Of a stretch of 64,000 bases of DNA, positions 34,951 through 47,505 are shown piece after piece. Each line of letters opens with the position of its first letter. Position 1 is the first letter of the stretch. This stretch comes from Wurfbainia villosa. Taxonomy: Eukaryota > Streptophyta > Magnoliopsida > Zingiberales > Zingiberaceae. Location of the stretch: contig CM046005.1 in assembly GCA_025175895.1 (NCBI GenBank), positions 59,792,325 to 59,856,324 on the forward strand. Reading direction: 5' to 3'. The notes below the pieces were generated by a model, which worked only from the letters and a program-made list of their open reading frames with translations, had not been told where the DNA came from and ran no database searches. The position numbers were made by a program, and so were the translations under genes.

Positions 34951-35456
34951 ATACAGCACGAGTTGCAGCTTTAAAGGGAGCTCATGGAGGATTTTGGCAT
35001 GGTTTCTTAGGGTGATTTGGGGCGATTTGCTGGTGCAATTTAGGGTCTCCAAGTGCAGCTCAAGCAACAAAACAAGCAAGCATCCAAAAGATTTTTTGTA
35101 AAGTGTTCTTTACTTATTTTGTTGTATTTCATTCATATTTGCTTGTATATCTCTTGGATTACTATTGTAATCATTATACAAGGTTTTTCCACCACCAACA
35201 TGTTGTCGAGAAGGAGTATTATTGATTAGTGGTGTTGTTTGCATCGCTAGCGCTCATTTGAGCTCAACCCATGGAGTAGGAACCTTGAGGTTCCGAACCA
35301 TGTTATATCTTCATGTACTTGTGCTTGTGTTGTGTACTTGTTTGTATCTTTAATATTTCCACTGCATATACTAACATTGTGTAGAAAGCACGATTGAATT
35401 CCATCACACGATGACATCGCTATCACCCCCCTCTAGTGGGTGCATAGGTCCTAACA

Positions 35457-36892
35457 TAAGGGATAGCTGAAGACTTGTCAAGGGGGAAGCGAATCTGCGA
35501 GTTGACAATGGAGCAAAGGTTGCAGCTGTTTCCGTCGGAACATATTCGCTGAAGCTTCCTAGTGGAATTGTCTTAGAACTGGACATTGTTATTTTGTTCC
35601 TGCATTAATAAAGAACATTGTTTTTATTTCTTGTTTAAATAGAAAGGGTTTTCATTTGATGTTTAGTAACAATTGTTGTTATATAAGCTTAAATGGCATT
35701 CTTTATGGCACTGGAACTTTATGCAATGGCATCTACATTTTAGATACATCCAGTGACGCATTCAATATCTAAGCAAGCAACAAGCGTGCTCGAAAGAATG
35801 ATCAATTAACCTCCTACACATGGCATTGTCACCTTGGCCATATAAGCAAGAAGTTCATGTCAGAGTTACACAAGAGTGGAATTCTAGAATCATTTGAATT
35901 GGATTCATTTGGTACATGTGAATCATGCTTACAAGGCAAGATGATAAAGTTTTCCTTTTTCGAAAAGGGTAAGCCAGTGGAATAGTCACTTGGTCTCATA
36001 CATACTGATGTATGTGGACCAATGTCAATTCATGCTGAAGGAGGTTATAGCTACTTCATTACCTTTATCGATGATCACTCACAATTTGGGTTTGTATATC
36101 TTATGAGATATAAAAATGAAGCCTTTGAAATGTTCAAAGAATTCAGAAATGAAGTAGAGAAATAACTTGGTAGAAGTATTAAGATACTTTGATCCAATCG
36201 AGGTGGAGAATACTTAAGACAAGAGTTTCAGGATTATCTAAGAGACAATGATATATTGTCTCAATGGACTCTACCTTATACATTGCAATATAATGGTGTA
36301 TCTGAAAGGCGAAATCGAACTTTTTTGGACATGGTGAGATCGATGATTTATCATGCAAGCCTTCCCAAATCATTTTGGGGCTATGCACTCGAGACAACTA
36401 TTCACTTGCCGAATAGAGTCCCGACCAAGGTAGTCTCTGCTACTCTATATCGGATATGGACTGGTAAGAAACCCCAATTGTCTTATTTGAAGACATGGGG
36501 ATATCCTGCTTACGTGAAGAGGACTACATCAGACAAGCTGGATGTTAAGTCTGATACGTGTCTATTTATTGGATACCCCATGGAAACGATGGGTAACCAA
36601 TTCTATCATCCCTTAGAACAAAAGGTGTTTGTTTCAAGAAATGTTGTCTTTCTAGAGAAAGAGCTTCTCTTGCAAGAAAATAGTGGGAGTCAGATTGAAC
36701 TAAAGGAAGTTCAAGAAACTTCAATAGACAATAAAGAGACGTCTATACCGAAACCACAGTCGATTATTCATGATGATGAGATAATGACTAAACCTATCGT
36801 TACACCACCTCTTCATATATCGGTAGGTCACATCAGATTTCTAAGAGATATGGATTTCTCGTAAGCGAATCTAATGATGTGTTACTCATTGA
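35457..36892 (+). pseudogene. pol: Element I: copia pol fragment of the C family (pre-integrase and integrase)
   Basis: The fragment starts just after the protease, at a place equivalent to about 46640 of element C in the opposite orientation. The pre-integrase text (GIVLELD near 35560) and integrase zinc finger (WHCHLGHISKKFM, CESCLQGK) are split among frames to about 36250. The stretch 36256-36864 is open: NGVSERRNRTFLDMVRSM (core end), then FWGYALETTIHLPNRVP and the linker ending HIRFLRDMDFS. Homology to C ends near 36892 (ACTCATTGA), where block K begins. Several stops lie at 35770-36200. The fragment is bounded on the left by the end of the H LTR, so its front part is missing from the window. 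Confidence 0.85.
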
Positions 36893-38068
36893 GGATTGAT
36901 GCACGTGAACGCGACCTCAAATCTTGCGATGAAGATCGTCGAGGACTCAAAGCACACGCTCGCGCTCAACGCCCGCAAGTGAACGGATGTCGTCAAGTAA
37001 TAAATAGATTTATCGATCCCACAGGGACTGAAATTCGAATACCGATCTATTCGATGGATGTTATTGTTCGGAGATCAGATCTAAAGGTTGCGATTGTGAG
37101 GGTTGTCGGTGGACTAAACTCTAGTACGGTGTCACACGGAAGAAGAGAGGGTTTGCTACGAGGATTTTGATGGGAATCTAGGACTTCGGTTTCGTTTGTG
37201 TATCGCAAAACATGCTATCAATTGAATGTATCCAAACTTTCTAACTAGGGATTTGTGGAAAGGACATCAAACACTCCCACAATGAGCCTTCGCATCTATC
37301 GAAAGCTACCTCTGCCATGCCAGGTCATACCCTGGCCTTAGGACGGGATAGTCGGTATGAGGATGCCGAATCGATCCTTGCGATGAGTCGGAAACGAGAT
37401 ACATTACCGACTCAATCGCATCCTTCTATCCACAGTTGTAGGCGATGAGGACAACCCTTAAGTTCCTCCTAATATCCCCTAAATTTGTGATATAAGGATT
37501 GCCTCCCCTTGTATAGTCTACACACAGAAGATAGAAAACCAAAACACAAAGCTATAGATATAAACTATCATTCAACTACAAATACGTTTTCAAGAAACAT
37601 ATTTGAAATAGCAATGTTCTACTCAACACAAACTACTCCCTAATCTTAGAATTAGAGAATCTACTCTATGGATATGAGAAGAGAATCACAAAACATTATG
37701 GAATTCATGGATACAATGATAAACGTATAAGAAATATGAATTACAATGCAATGCATCCCTTCTCTTTGGCGTTGAGGTGCATAATTTGGATCCCCCGCGT
37801 GGTTCTTCTTCTCCGTTGTGAGTCCCTGAAGCTTTTTAGGGCTTCGAAGTGTCATCCCAGCCGTTGTGCCTCCTTGTCGTCCCCCCTAGGGTTTGTGAGC
37901 CCTAGGGAGGCTCCCTCATGATCCCTCGCCTCTTAGATGAGTTTCCTATATATAGAGGCGGCTCCGTCTTTCTATAAATTCTTGAAAAATCTTATTTCTT
38001 TGAATTCACGGTGCCACCACACGACCGTGTGAATTTCACATGGCCTGGTCGTGTGCAAGATGAAGGTA
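36893..38068. repeat. Block K: unclassified LTR-like repeat
   Basis: No protein domain is seen. On the minus strand there is a TATA box (CTATATATAG near 37950) with a downstream GC-rich leader-like stretch (CCCTAGGGGGGACGAC). Upstream there is a pair of near-copies of CACACGACC/GGTCGTGTG (38016-38055), a kind of word common in gypsy LTRs. The left part has GTCGTCAAGTAATAAATAG followed by ATCGATCCCACAGGGA, a phrase I associate with plant LTR-type repeats. I take it for an LTR or LARD fragment in minus orientation; no ends or target duplication can be read. The open frame 36874-37170 has no recognisable content. Confidence 0.45.
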
Positions 38069-39916
38069 GGAAACTTCGCTTCCCACTTCAACTCGGTTGC
38101 TTGTTCATGGCGATCCCGTCGTCGTCCCCGGATTAAAAAAAATTATCCTTGATAATTAGGGATTACCCAAGCTATCATTTCATCATCGTGCTATTCGATT
38201 AGAGTGGTCACTTGAACAAACTTGTTGTTCAAGCAACCAACCTCTGTTCTACGATTAGCTGCGGAATAGACGATGTACGGATCGCCGGTTTTTGGGTTTG
38301 TATTCGGAGTCCAAGTAAATTTTGCCACAAAACAGAATATACAACATGTATATGATTGAAAAACAATTATAGACATGTTACAAAAGAAAATAAACAAGCG
38401 TTATAGCTCTCGATCTTCTATTGTATGTCCTTCCTCCTTTTGGACGTCGTGTGAGCGACAATCTTCCAAAAGTCGAAGCCTCCTAGATCACCAATCTTCC
38501 TTCCTTGCTCGCTCCGAACAAGAGGAAGTATAGAAACAAAACTCTTCTCCTTCCTTTAGCCAACCACCAAGCACCAACCTAGATGCTTGTCGTCGGGCAA
38601 CAAGAAGAAGAGATGAGGAAGTGGGCCGGTCAAAAGCTTCAAGGGAAGACCATAAGCACCGGCCAAGGATGAAGGGAAGAAGGTTGGACGCTGACAAAAA
38701 CAAGGAGAGAAGAGGGAAGGATGGGTGTCGACCACCTAAGGAAGAAGAAGGAAAAACTTTCCTTAATAGTGGCCGCCCAAGCCTCCAAGCCTCCCTTGCC
38801 GCCGAAAACCCTAGCCCCTCTTCAATTTCTCTTGCCGCCCACCCCGTTGCCTCCTTTTATAAAGTTAGGCCTAAGCCTCCTTTAATCTCCACCGTATGTT
38901 CTAGGGATTTAATCTCAACCGTCGAATCAAGAGATTTAATCTCAACCGTCGTATCTAGGGATTTAATCTCCACCGTCGGATCTAGAGTTTTGTTTTCAAC
39001 CATTGGATCTAGGCTCCATGAGGTTTTAATAGGCTACAATATGGACCATGAGGAGGAGTTGGATCTTGGCCACCCAATGGATCAAGCTCACATAAAGTCC
39101 AATCCATTAATGATAATCCAATCCACTAGAGGATTAACATTGATCTACCTCACCAACCCCCATAAATTAATATGTGCTCCATATATTATTTGTATATTTT
39201 TCTCCCTGTGTTTAAGATCTCGAATATCCGTCGATTAATTAATTTAATGACAATTAATTAATCCACATCTAACTCCATGAGTAGTACCACTCAACCTTAT
39301 CATCATGCGGGACCAAGTCCACCTACAGGGTTTACAAGATGAACCTTATGAGATCCTCAAGGGGACATCATCATCCTAATATATATGACATGGTTTCCTC
39401 CTATAATCAAAGACACACCATATAAATAATATCATTTCTCAACTTACCGAGCCTATCAATTTACTCTATAAATCTCGCCCATTGGTAAATCAAAGAAATG
39501 AATACTAAGTATATATGCCCGTTATTATATTTGGATTAAGAGCATGTATAATATAATATATGAGGTCCGATTCGATTATGTAGTCAGCAATAAATCGAGT
39601 CACCTCTAAGTCGGTACTGCTCAATACACACAAAGTGTACTAGTGTGATTCTATGGTCAAGACAAACAAATGCCAAATCACACTACAACCATTCCAATGG
39701 TTTGTCCATAACCATCTCGGTTGTGAGCCTTTACTTATACTTTATAATGAACCGATAACATGATCTCCTATATGACATTACATACCATGTTATCTACAAT
39801 GTAATGTATCAGACAATATGCATAACTATAAATATGCAAACAATGATCATGTGATTCTTATTTCAAAAATAAAGATGTTCATACAAAAGCTAGACTTTTC
39901 AGTATACATCCCAACA
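38069..39916 (-). repeat. Element E 3' LTR
   Basis: About 1.85 kb. On the minus strand it starts TGTTGGGATGTATACTGAAA (edge 39916) and matches the F LTR throughout. The terminal GATCAACCCAACA is missing at the left, where homology begins at about 38069. Five 27-bp repeats (GATTTAATCTCAACCGTC words) lie at about 38880-39010. TATAAAAG (minus) is near 38875. Confidence 0.88.
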
Positions 39917-39949
39917 ATCTCCCACTTATACTAATAGACTATGCTGTCC

Positions 39950-41481
39950 TCAAAATGCCATACATCTGATTTTCATTCCCTCTACATGCCTATGAAAAGC
40001 TCTCACTAGAAGGGCCTTAGTGAAAGGGTCTGCCAGGTTACCCTCTGATGCAATCTTGGCCACAACAACTTCTCCTCGCTTTACGATTTCTCGTATCAGG
40101 TGGTACATGCGCTCTATGTGTTTACTTGCCTTATGGGCTCGTGGTTCCTTCGAGTTTGCAACTGCACCACTATTATCACAATAAATTGTGATAGTTCTGG
40201 GCAAACCGGGAATCACATCCAAGTCAATCAAGAAGTTCCTGAGCCATACAACTTCTTTGGCCCCCTCAGAGGCTGCCACATACTCATCTTCCATGTGGAG
40301 TCCATCACTCATTTCTGCTTGACACTTCTCCATACAATGGCTCCACCTCCCAAAGTAAACACAAAACCTGAGGTAGACTTACTGTTATCCCTATCTGATT
40401 GGAAGTCAGAATCTGTGTAACCCACAGGGAGTAAATGTTCTGCTTGGTAAACTAGCATATAATCCCTTATCCTTCTTAGGTACTTCAATATATGCTTTAC
40501 CGCAGTCCAATGTCCCTATGCCGGATTACTCTGATATCTGCTAACAATGCCGACGACAAAACAGATATCCAGTCTCATACACAACATAGCATAGATGAGG
40601 CTTCCTACTGTCGAAGCATAAGGAACCACCTTCATCTCCTCTATCTCCTTAGATGTTCTAGGACATATCTCCTTAGATAAAGGAACTCCATGTCTGAAAG
40701 GTAGAAAACCCTTCTTGGAGTTCTGCATGCTAAAACGAGCTAAAATGGTGTCTATGTATGAACCTAGAGATAAGCACAATATCCTTTTCCTGCGATCCCT
40801 TATAACCTTGATCCCAAGGATGTGTCCCACTTCTCCCAAGTCCTTCATATGAAACTGTTTGGACAACCATACCCTTACGTCTGATAACACCTTGACATTG
40901 TTGCCAATTAACAAATGTCATCTACGTATAGCACAAGAAATACCACTACGTTTCCGTCACATCTCTTGTATACACAAGACTCATCTAGACTTTGAATAAA
41001 TCCATAAGACTGGATTACTACATCAAAGCGGATGTTCCAAGACCTCGAAGCTTGCTTCAATCCATAAATGGACCGATTAAGCTTGCACACAAGATGCTCT
41101 TTGCCCTTTGCAATGAATCCCTCTGGTTGCTTCATATAGATATTTTCCTCAAGACTTCCATTAAGGAAAGCTGTCTTGACATCCATCTACCATACCTCAT
41201 AATCCATATGAGCATCAATGCATAAGAGAATCCGGATAGACTTAAGCATGACTACCGCGCGAAAATGTCTCCTCATAATCGATACCCTCTTTCTAAGTAT
41301 ACCCTTTCGCAACAAGCCTTGCTTTGAAGGTCTCAACCTTCCCTTCTATTCCTCTCTTTCTTTTGTAGATCCACTTGCATCCAATGGTTTTTACACCATT
41401 GGTTGGTTCTAGTAGCTCCTAGACCTGATTTGAATCCATAGATTCAATCTCAGCATTCATTGCACTTTGCCAAGATACCGC
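39950..41481 (-). pseudogene. pol: pol of element E, last part: RT and RNase H
   Basis: Read from 41481 down. RT words include DVKTAFLNGSLEENIYMKQPEGF (91 residues, 41186-40908) and YGLKQASRSWNIRF, with an intact YVDD close to 40930. The next piece (40914-40516) begins after a frame change and has VWLSKQFHMKDLGEVGHILGI. RNase H (40333-39950) has IYCDNSGAV and ends with NLADPFTKALL and a stop at 39950. Compared with G and F, this copy keeps the RT catalytic box but has frame breaks near 40915 and 40340-40520. Confidence 0.88.
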
Positions 41482-43690
41482 TGTTGGGTTTCCGGCACCG
41501 CAGCGTGTGTGTGTTCGATCATGTTTCGTAAACATGAGCACAGCGAAAGCAATTAAAAATAATAAATCTATATTTATTACAACACACACAACACACGCAT
41601 GCTATTACAACAAGTGTAGACATAACCGTAAATTAAAATTTGCAATAAAAGAAATTATCTACGTTATACCTTTCGTATGACGTGTAGCGGGAACGGCATC
41701 AACCGGAACGATCCTTGTAAGAATCGTCTCTATCCGTATCCACGCTGAGCTCCTCGGGATGACTTTGCTAAGTCACGAGCTTCGTCTTCGTACGGGTTAC
41801 TAGCCTCGTGTTGAAGACGACGTGATCGAGAGATGATCACGATCCGAATCCAAATTCGGATCCTAAAACGAGTTCTCAAAACTCGCTTCTCCGGAGAGGT
41901 ATTCATCAACCAATTGACGAATCCTTCGTCCTCCACCTCAGAGGATTACCGGAGATCAAATCCCCGGTAAGTTAGCCACTGTCGGAGCACTAACCGTCGT
42001 CCAAACGACGCTCCGACGAGAGGAGGAGAAGCTGTCCAGAAAACTGGACAGCTTGGTGGAGGATATAGGCGCCGGCCAACCAAGGAAAGAAAAGGCTCAC
42101 CTTGATGCCAAACCTATAGGAGATCACCGGAGGGTCGCCGGAGGTTCACCGGCTGAAGCTTGGTCGCCGGCAACAAGTTGGAAGGCTGCACCACAAGCTG
42201 GGCGGCAACAAGATGTTGGGCGGCAACAATATGTTGGGCGGCAACTAGGTTTAGGGTTTTGGATGATTAGGGCTTAACAATCACTTAAGCCCTCTTTTAT
42301 AGAGAACTAATTCTCTTAATGGTTAATGGATCATATCCATAATGCCCGTTAACCCGCTCCATTAAGATAAGTTATAATAAACCAAACCATGATGGTTTAT
42401 TTTAAGTTAAAACGAACCGAACCAACTTTTGGTTCATTCGTTTAAAATAAACCAAACCCTTTGGTTTATTCTCATCCATTGGATTAGAACCAAACCATTT
42501 TGGTCCATCCATTATGTCTTCATAAGACACGGCCCATCCACGCTTCCATTGCGACTGAAACAATTTCATGCTCGCTTTATGTTTGGTCCAACCAAACATA
42601 GTTTCTCTCTATCTGAGAATCCCATTCTCAAGCTCGTTTTAAATCCTTTGGATTACACTCGTTGTGCGTGTGACCAAATAGGTTCTCGGTTTATGTTGGC
42701 CGTCTATAATTAACCATTAATTATAGAACGATCATGAGTGGCACCTAGTAGTACATCATGATCCCCAATTAACCGAAAAGATCAACGGTTGATCCAGAAC
42801 TATTTCTGAAACCCTTCAGTAGCTCGAATGATTCGTGCCCCATTCCCTTCACTCATCTTATACCCACTTGGTTCAGGACATGGTCTATTGTGTCAGTCCC
42901 CACTAGGCTGACTACGTCACACCTAGCCCAAGTATCATTTCCTCGTCCTACGGATTCTAGTTACTCCACATGTATCGAAGAGTACCTTACTCTAAACATG
43001 TAATGCTTTGGCCAAAGACTTTAGTAACAATCCGACGAGAGGCCATGGGTATACATCTCCTCGCAAGGAGTGGTGAATCCTTTATAGGCTATTCAAACAC
43101 CATCGATCACTTCGACTTATACCCAATCATCCCGGGTCCACATCTCCTCGGAGATGTTTGCTTAAGATGTCAAAGCATAAGTCTCCATGATCAAGATGAC
43201 TTGAATACCGCAAGTCAAAGGAACATCGCACTTAAGCCACGGTAAGAACTTCATTGACATATCTATATATGCAGAGAACCATATGAAGTCTTACGGCTGG
43301 TCACTCCAATGAACTAGTTACCATAACTAGCATCCACGATTAACTCCGGACATCACTATGTCTCCAGCCAGTGAGAATCAGCTGCTTGGATACACCAAGG
43401 AGTATACCTCGTGCTAGTCTCGACAGAATTGATGGTGTCCAAATCCATCAATTCATCGACTAGGGATAATTTCGATACATCACAATTACACATGTAGAGA
43501 TACTCACTAGTTGTGATCCAATCACAAATTCTCTCATGCTATGAATCGTATCGTGGACATTTAGTAAATGAGTTTAAGATCCAATCAAATACATAAAACA
43601 TGTATACTCAAATAGTGAATCTTCATTTATCATATAAATGGTTCAAACATAAGGCGATTGCCTTAGGACATCTCTCATATATTACTAACA
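41482..43690 (-). repeat. Element C 3' LTR
   Basis: 2209 bp, TGTTGGGTTTCCGG to ATTACTAACA on the plus strand. The TATA box is CTATAAAAG on the minus strand (42294-42302). The open frames inside (42053-42277, 42429-42713, 42970-43245) recur in the other LTR and have no protein-family features. Followed at 43691 by GACTCCCACTTGG, the complement of the polypurine tract. Confidence 0.94.
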
Positions 43691-46600
43691 GACTCCCACT
43701 TGGCCTAATGCCAATCGCTACGGTATTCAATACCATAAGCTCGAACATGACCCTCTAACTTATTTTGAGGTAATGCCTTAGTCAAGGGATCCGCTAAGTT
43801 CCTTTCAGTGGGAATTTTCTCGATTTGTATTTCGTTCCTACTGATGATCTCTCTGATAAGATGATAGCGGCGAAGCACATGTTTGGATCATTGATGAGAC
43901 CACATCAAGTTCATAGATGAACTACTTGATCCAAACCGCTTCCTTTCTTTGCTTCAAAGCCGCAACGATTCTTTTTAGTGGCAGAATCCGCTATAGTGTC
44001 AAGCTTGGAACCTTTCCAACTTATTGCGCCTCCATTCTAGGTGAATACATACCCAGACTGAGACATGGAATCATCCTTGTCTGTCTGGAGCTGACATCCG
44101 TATACCCACGTATCACCATGTACCCTTCTCCATATATTAGGAATGCATCCTTAGTTCTTCTTAAGTACTTAAGGATCATCTTAACAGCCACCCAATGATC
44201 CATTCCTGGATCAGACTGGTATTTGCTCGTGACACTCAGAGCATACGATACATCGGGCCTCGTATATAACATAGCATACATGATAGATCCTATTGCGGAT
44301 GCATAGGGAATCTTACTCATGCAAATCCTCTCGTCTTCTGTGCGCGGACACATAGACTTCGAAAGGTGTACCCCATGCCTGATGGGTAAGAAACCTTTCT
44401 TGGATTCCGACATGCTAAACCTCTTTAACACTCGGTCTATATATGTAGACTGCGAAAGACCAAGCAACCGTTTCGATCTATCTCTATAGATCTTAATCCC
44501 GAGGATGTAGGTTGCTTCTCCTAGGTCTTTCATGGAGAATGTCTTGGATAACCAAACCTTCACTGACTGTAAGATTGAAACATCGTTTCGTATAAGTAGT
44601 TTGTCATCGACATACAATACTAGGAACACGACTACACTCCCACTAACCTTCTTGTACACACAAGGTTCGTCTGGATTTTGTGAGAAATCAAACTTTTTGA
44701 TTGTCTCATCAAAACGGATATTCCAGCTCCTGGATGCTTGCTTCAATACATAAATGGACCGTCGCAATTTGCATACCTTGGTTTTATCAACCGATGTGAA
44801 ACCCTCAGGCTGTATCATATACACGTCCTCGAGCAGGTTTCCATTAAGGAAAGCTGTTTTCACATCCATTACGCCATATCTACGTAATCATAATGAGCTA
44901 TGGCGGGAGCATCAGAATGGATTTAAGCATAGCTGACGAATAGGTTTCGTCATAATCAACACCTTGTTTTTGGCGATATCCTTTCGCCACCAATCTAGCC
45001 TTATAGGTAATCACATTACCATCCATGTCGGTTTTCTTCTTGAAAACCCACTTGCACCCTATAGGCTTTATCCTTGGTGGGTCGACCAAGTTCCAAACTT
45101 GGTTTTCATACATGGAATCCATTTCCGACTTCATGGCACCAAGCCACTTATCCCTTTCTGAACTTGTCAGCACTTCTTCATAACTGGTAGGCTCCTCATC
45201 ATCAATGAGTAACCGTCGTTCGATTCACTTACGAAATCCATATCTCTCGGGAATATTGCGTGTTCTACGGATCTACAAGATGTGGTGTTACTGATAGTCC
45301 GTAGATTGCTCATCACTATGAGTTGTCGGCTGTTGTGCTTCACCAGGTATCTCATTAATGTCTATTTGAGTCTCTCGAGCCTCCTCAAGCTCGACGACAC
45401 TCCCACTATTTTCTTGCAAGAGAAACTCTTTCTCGAGAAACACAGCATGCCTTGAAACAAACACCTTTTGTTCCACAGGATGATAGAATTGGTAACCCCT
45501 TGTTTCCTTAGGGTATCCAACAAATAGACATTTATCAGACTTAGCATTCAATTTGTTTGATACAGTCCGCTTCACATAAGCAGGACAACCCCATATCTTC
45601 AAGTAAGATACATGAGGTTTCTTACCATTCCATATCTCATATGGAGTAGTTGAGACTACCTTGGTAGGCATTCTGTTTAACAAGTAAACAGCTGTCTGAA
45701 GTGCATAGCCCCAAAAGGACTTGGGAAGAGTCGCATGATTCATCATTTACCTGACCATGTCCAACAAGGTCCCGTTACGCCTCTCAGATACACCATTATG
45801 CCTTGGTGTATATGGTGGAGTCCATTGAGACAATATACCATTGTCTCTTAGATAATCAAGAAACTCTTGACTTAAGTATTCACCACCTCGATCCGATCGA
45901 AGTATTTTAATACTCTTGTCATGTTGTTTCTCTACTTCATTTCTGAATTCTTTGAACCTTTCAAAGGTTTCAGACTTGTGTTTCATCAAGAACACATACC
46001 CAAACCATGAGTGATCATCGGTGAAGGTAATGAAGTAACTATAGCCTCCTAAAGCTTGAGTTGACATAGGTCCACATACATCAGTATGTATTAGACCTAG
46101 TAACTCTCCCACTCGTTCACCTTTTCTAGTAAAAGGTAACTTAGTCAACTTGCCTTTTAAGCATGATTCGCATGTATCGTATGAATCCAATTCAAACGAT
46201 TCCAGAATTCCACATCGGTGTAATTCGGACATGCGTTTCTTGCTTATATGGCCAAGACGACAATGCCACATATACGAGTCTATTTGATTATCCTTTCGAG
46301 CACGCAGCGTGTTGCTGCCCGATATTGAAAATATCCTTTGGATACATCCAACGTATAAACACCATTGCTTAAAGTTCCAATCCCATAAAGAACTCCATTC
46401 AAAGTTATGTAACAACAATTGTTACTAAAAGTCAAATGGAACTCATTTCTATTTAGACAAGAAATAGAAATGATGTTCTTTATCAACGAAGGAACATAAA
46501 AGCAATTGTCCAGTTCTAAGACAAGTCCTACAGGGAGTTCCAACAAATACGTTCCGATGGCGAGTGCAGCAACCGTTGCTCCATTCCCAACATGTAAATT

Positions 46601-46870
46601 TGACTCTCCCCTTGACGAGTCTTCTTCTATTCCTTAGCCCATGTATGTCATTACATATATGTGAGCCACACCCAGTATCAAATACCCAAGTGTCTGAGGA
46701 AATAGAATGACAATCAATAAAGAAGATTTCTGAAGAAGATGGGGCATCCGATGCCTTATCCTTCTTCACGGACTCAAGATAAATCTTGCACTTTCTTCGC
46801 AAATGACTCTCCTTGCCATAATGATGGCAAGTTTCCTTTTGTGCTAGTTCTACCTTCTTAGCCCTTCTCT
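43691..46870 (-). pseudogene. pol: pol of element C (protease, integrase, RT, RNase H; several breaks)
   Basis: Read from 46870 down. A zinc-knuckle remnant (CHHYGKESHLRRKCK) sits just upstream of the protease, which shows FDTGCGSHICND (46802-46449; D-T-G kept). The pre-integrase part is on 46546-46280 in another frame. Integrase is an open 223-residue stretch (46418-45747) with WHCRLGHISKKRM, CESCLKGK, ILRSDRGGEYL and NGVSERRN. The linker is 45746-45288. RT begins at 45173-44898 (ARLVAKGYRQKQGVDYDETY) and continues as 282 residues (44869-44021) with DVKTAFLNGNL, YVDD (44603-44614) and KGFLPIRHG. RNase H is frameshifted after 44030; its end (LADPLTKA words) is near 43780. Four or more frame breaks are present. 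Confidence 0.88.
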
Positions 46871-46880
46871 TCTTTCCCTT

Positions 46881-47375
46881 CTACTGTTCCTTTGACTTCC
46901 TCTTAGAACCTTTCTTCGAGGAATCAACTAACAGCACCGTCCCCTGCTTATGCTTCTTAGAAGACTCCACAGTCTTCAGCATATTGAGCAGTACCACAGA
47001 TGAACCTCCTAGCATCTCAGAGGTGAAGAGGAGTTTTGAGACTTCAAACCTTTCGAATCTCACTTGCTCATCAACCAACTCACAAAGATGAAGGACTACG
47101 ATATGAGCATCCATATGCTCATGCTGCTTTCGTAGCTTGGGTTCCATCGTGGCTAGCATGATGCAACTCATTTGTTTAGAATCACTCACATGTTTCTGAT
47201 AGGCCAACAATTGGTCCAGAGTTGCATCGTCACTAGGACGGGCGGGAAGAGGCGCTTCGAGGACATTTGCAAGCTTTTCAACCTTGAGAACAATTCTCAA
47301 GCTTCTAAGCCAGTCCATGAAGCTCAACCCAGTCAATTTATTCGAATCCAAAATGGAACGCAATTCAAAGACATC
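46881..47375 (-). pseudogene. gag: gag of element C (5' end out of frame)
   Basis: Open from about 47363 to 46881, with ILDSNKLTGLSFMDWLRSLR near the N terminus (the family phrase LxxNKLTGxNxxDW), YQKHVSDSKQMSCIMLATMEP in the capsid region, and a lysine-rich end (KKGSKRKSKEQ) that stops at 46881 before the zinc knuckle. The likely start ATG at about 47380 is one base out of frame with the rest, so I treat this as a broken gene. Element D is inserted about 125 bp upstream, in the leader. Confidence 0.82.
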
Positions 47376-47505
47376 ATGATCAATCTTAGAAATACAAAAC
47401 GAGCATATATGAGAAAGATGATTTTAAAATGCATCAATATACATTTATAAATCCCATTCATTTTTCGAATTTCAAAAACCCCAAAATCACTTCGGGAGAT
47501 CGTAG

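Larger units (their letters stand above)
33940..35456 (+). repeat. Element H 3' LTR
   Basis: This 1517-bp LTR runs from TGTTGATGCAATCGACC to GGTCCTAACA. The architecture is like A: TG plus a TGCA word at the start, a palindrome cluster, then CACCCCCCTCTAG close to the end. The first part (33990-34400) is a run of AAGTCCAAG and CTTGGCAA repeats; the middle (34610-34950) holds the palindromic AGTCGACT words. It abuts element I. The 5' LTR of H is not in the window. Confidence 0.8.
38069..41481 (-). mobile_element. Element E, left part: Ty1/copia (G/F family), 3' LTR and end of pol
   Basis: A minus-strand element. Its 3' LTR (38069-39916), polypurine tract (complement ATCTCCCACTT, 39917-39927) and RNase H/RT parts lie to the left of the element C insertion. 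The rest continues at 62453. The insertion falls in the RT N-terminal region, at the words for DAASW in the intact F frame. The far left end of the LTR lacks about 20 bp of the family terminus and meets block K. Confidence 0.9.

Noticed and set aside
24608..35456. A single element bounded by TGTTAGG (24608) and CCTAACA (35456) as a solo LTR interrupted by F
   Set aside because: An LTR start preceded by a polypurine tract is visible at 33940, and the part before it is full of GGGGGAG tracts typical of a 3' internal region; the TGTTAGG match is probably chance.
42053..42277. Open frame in the C LTR (also at 60843-61049) as a host gene
   Set aside because: Part of the LTR, changes length with a GGGCGGCAACAA repeat between copies, and has no recognisable domain.
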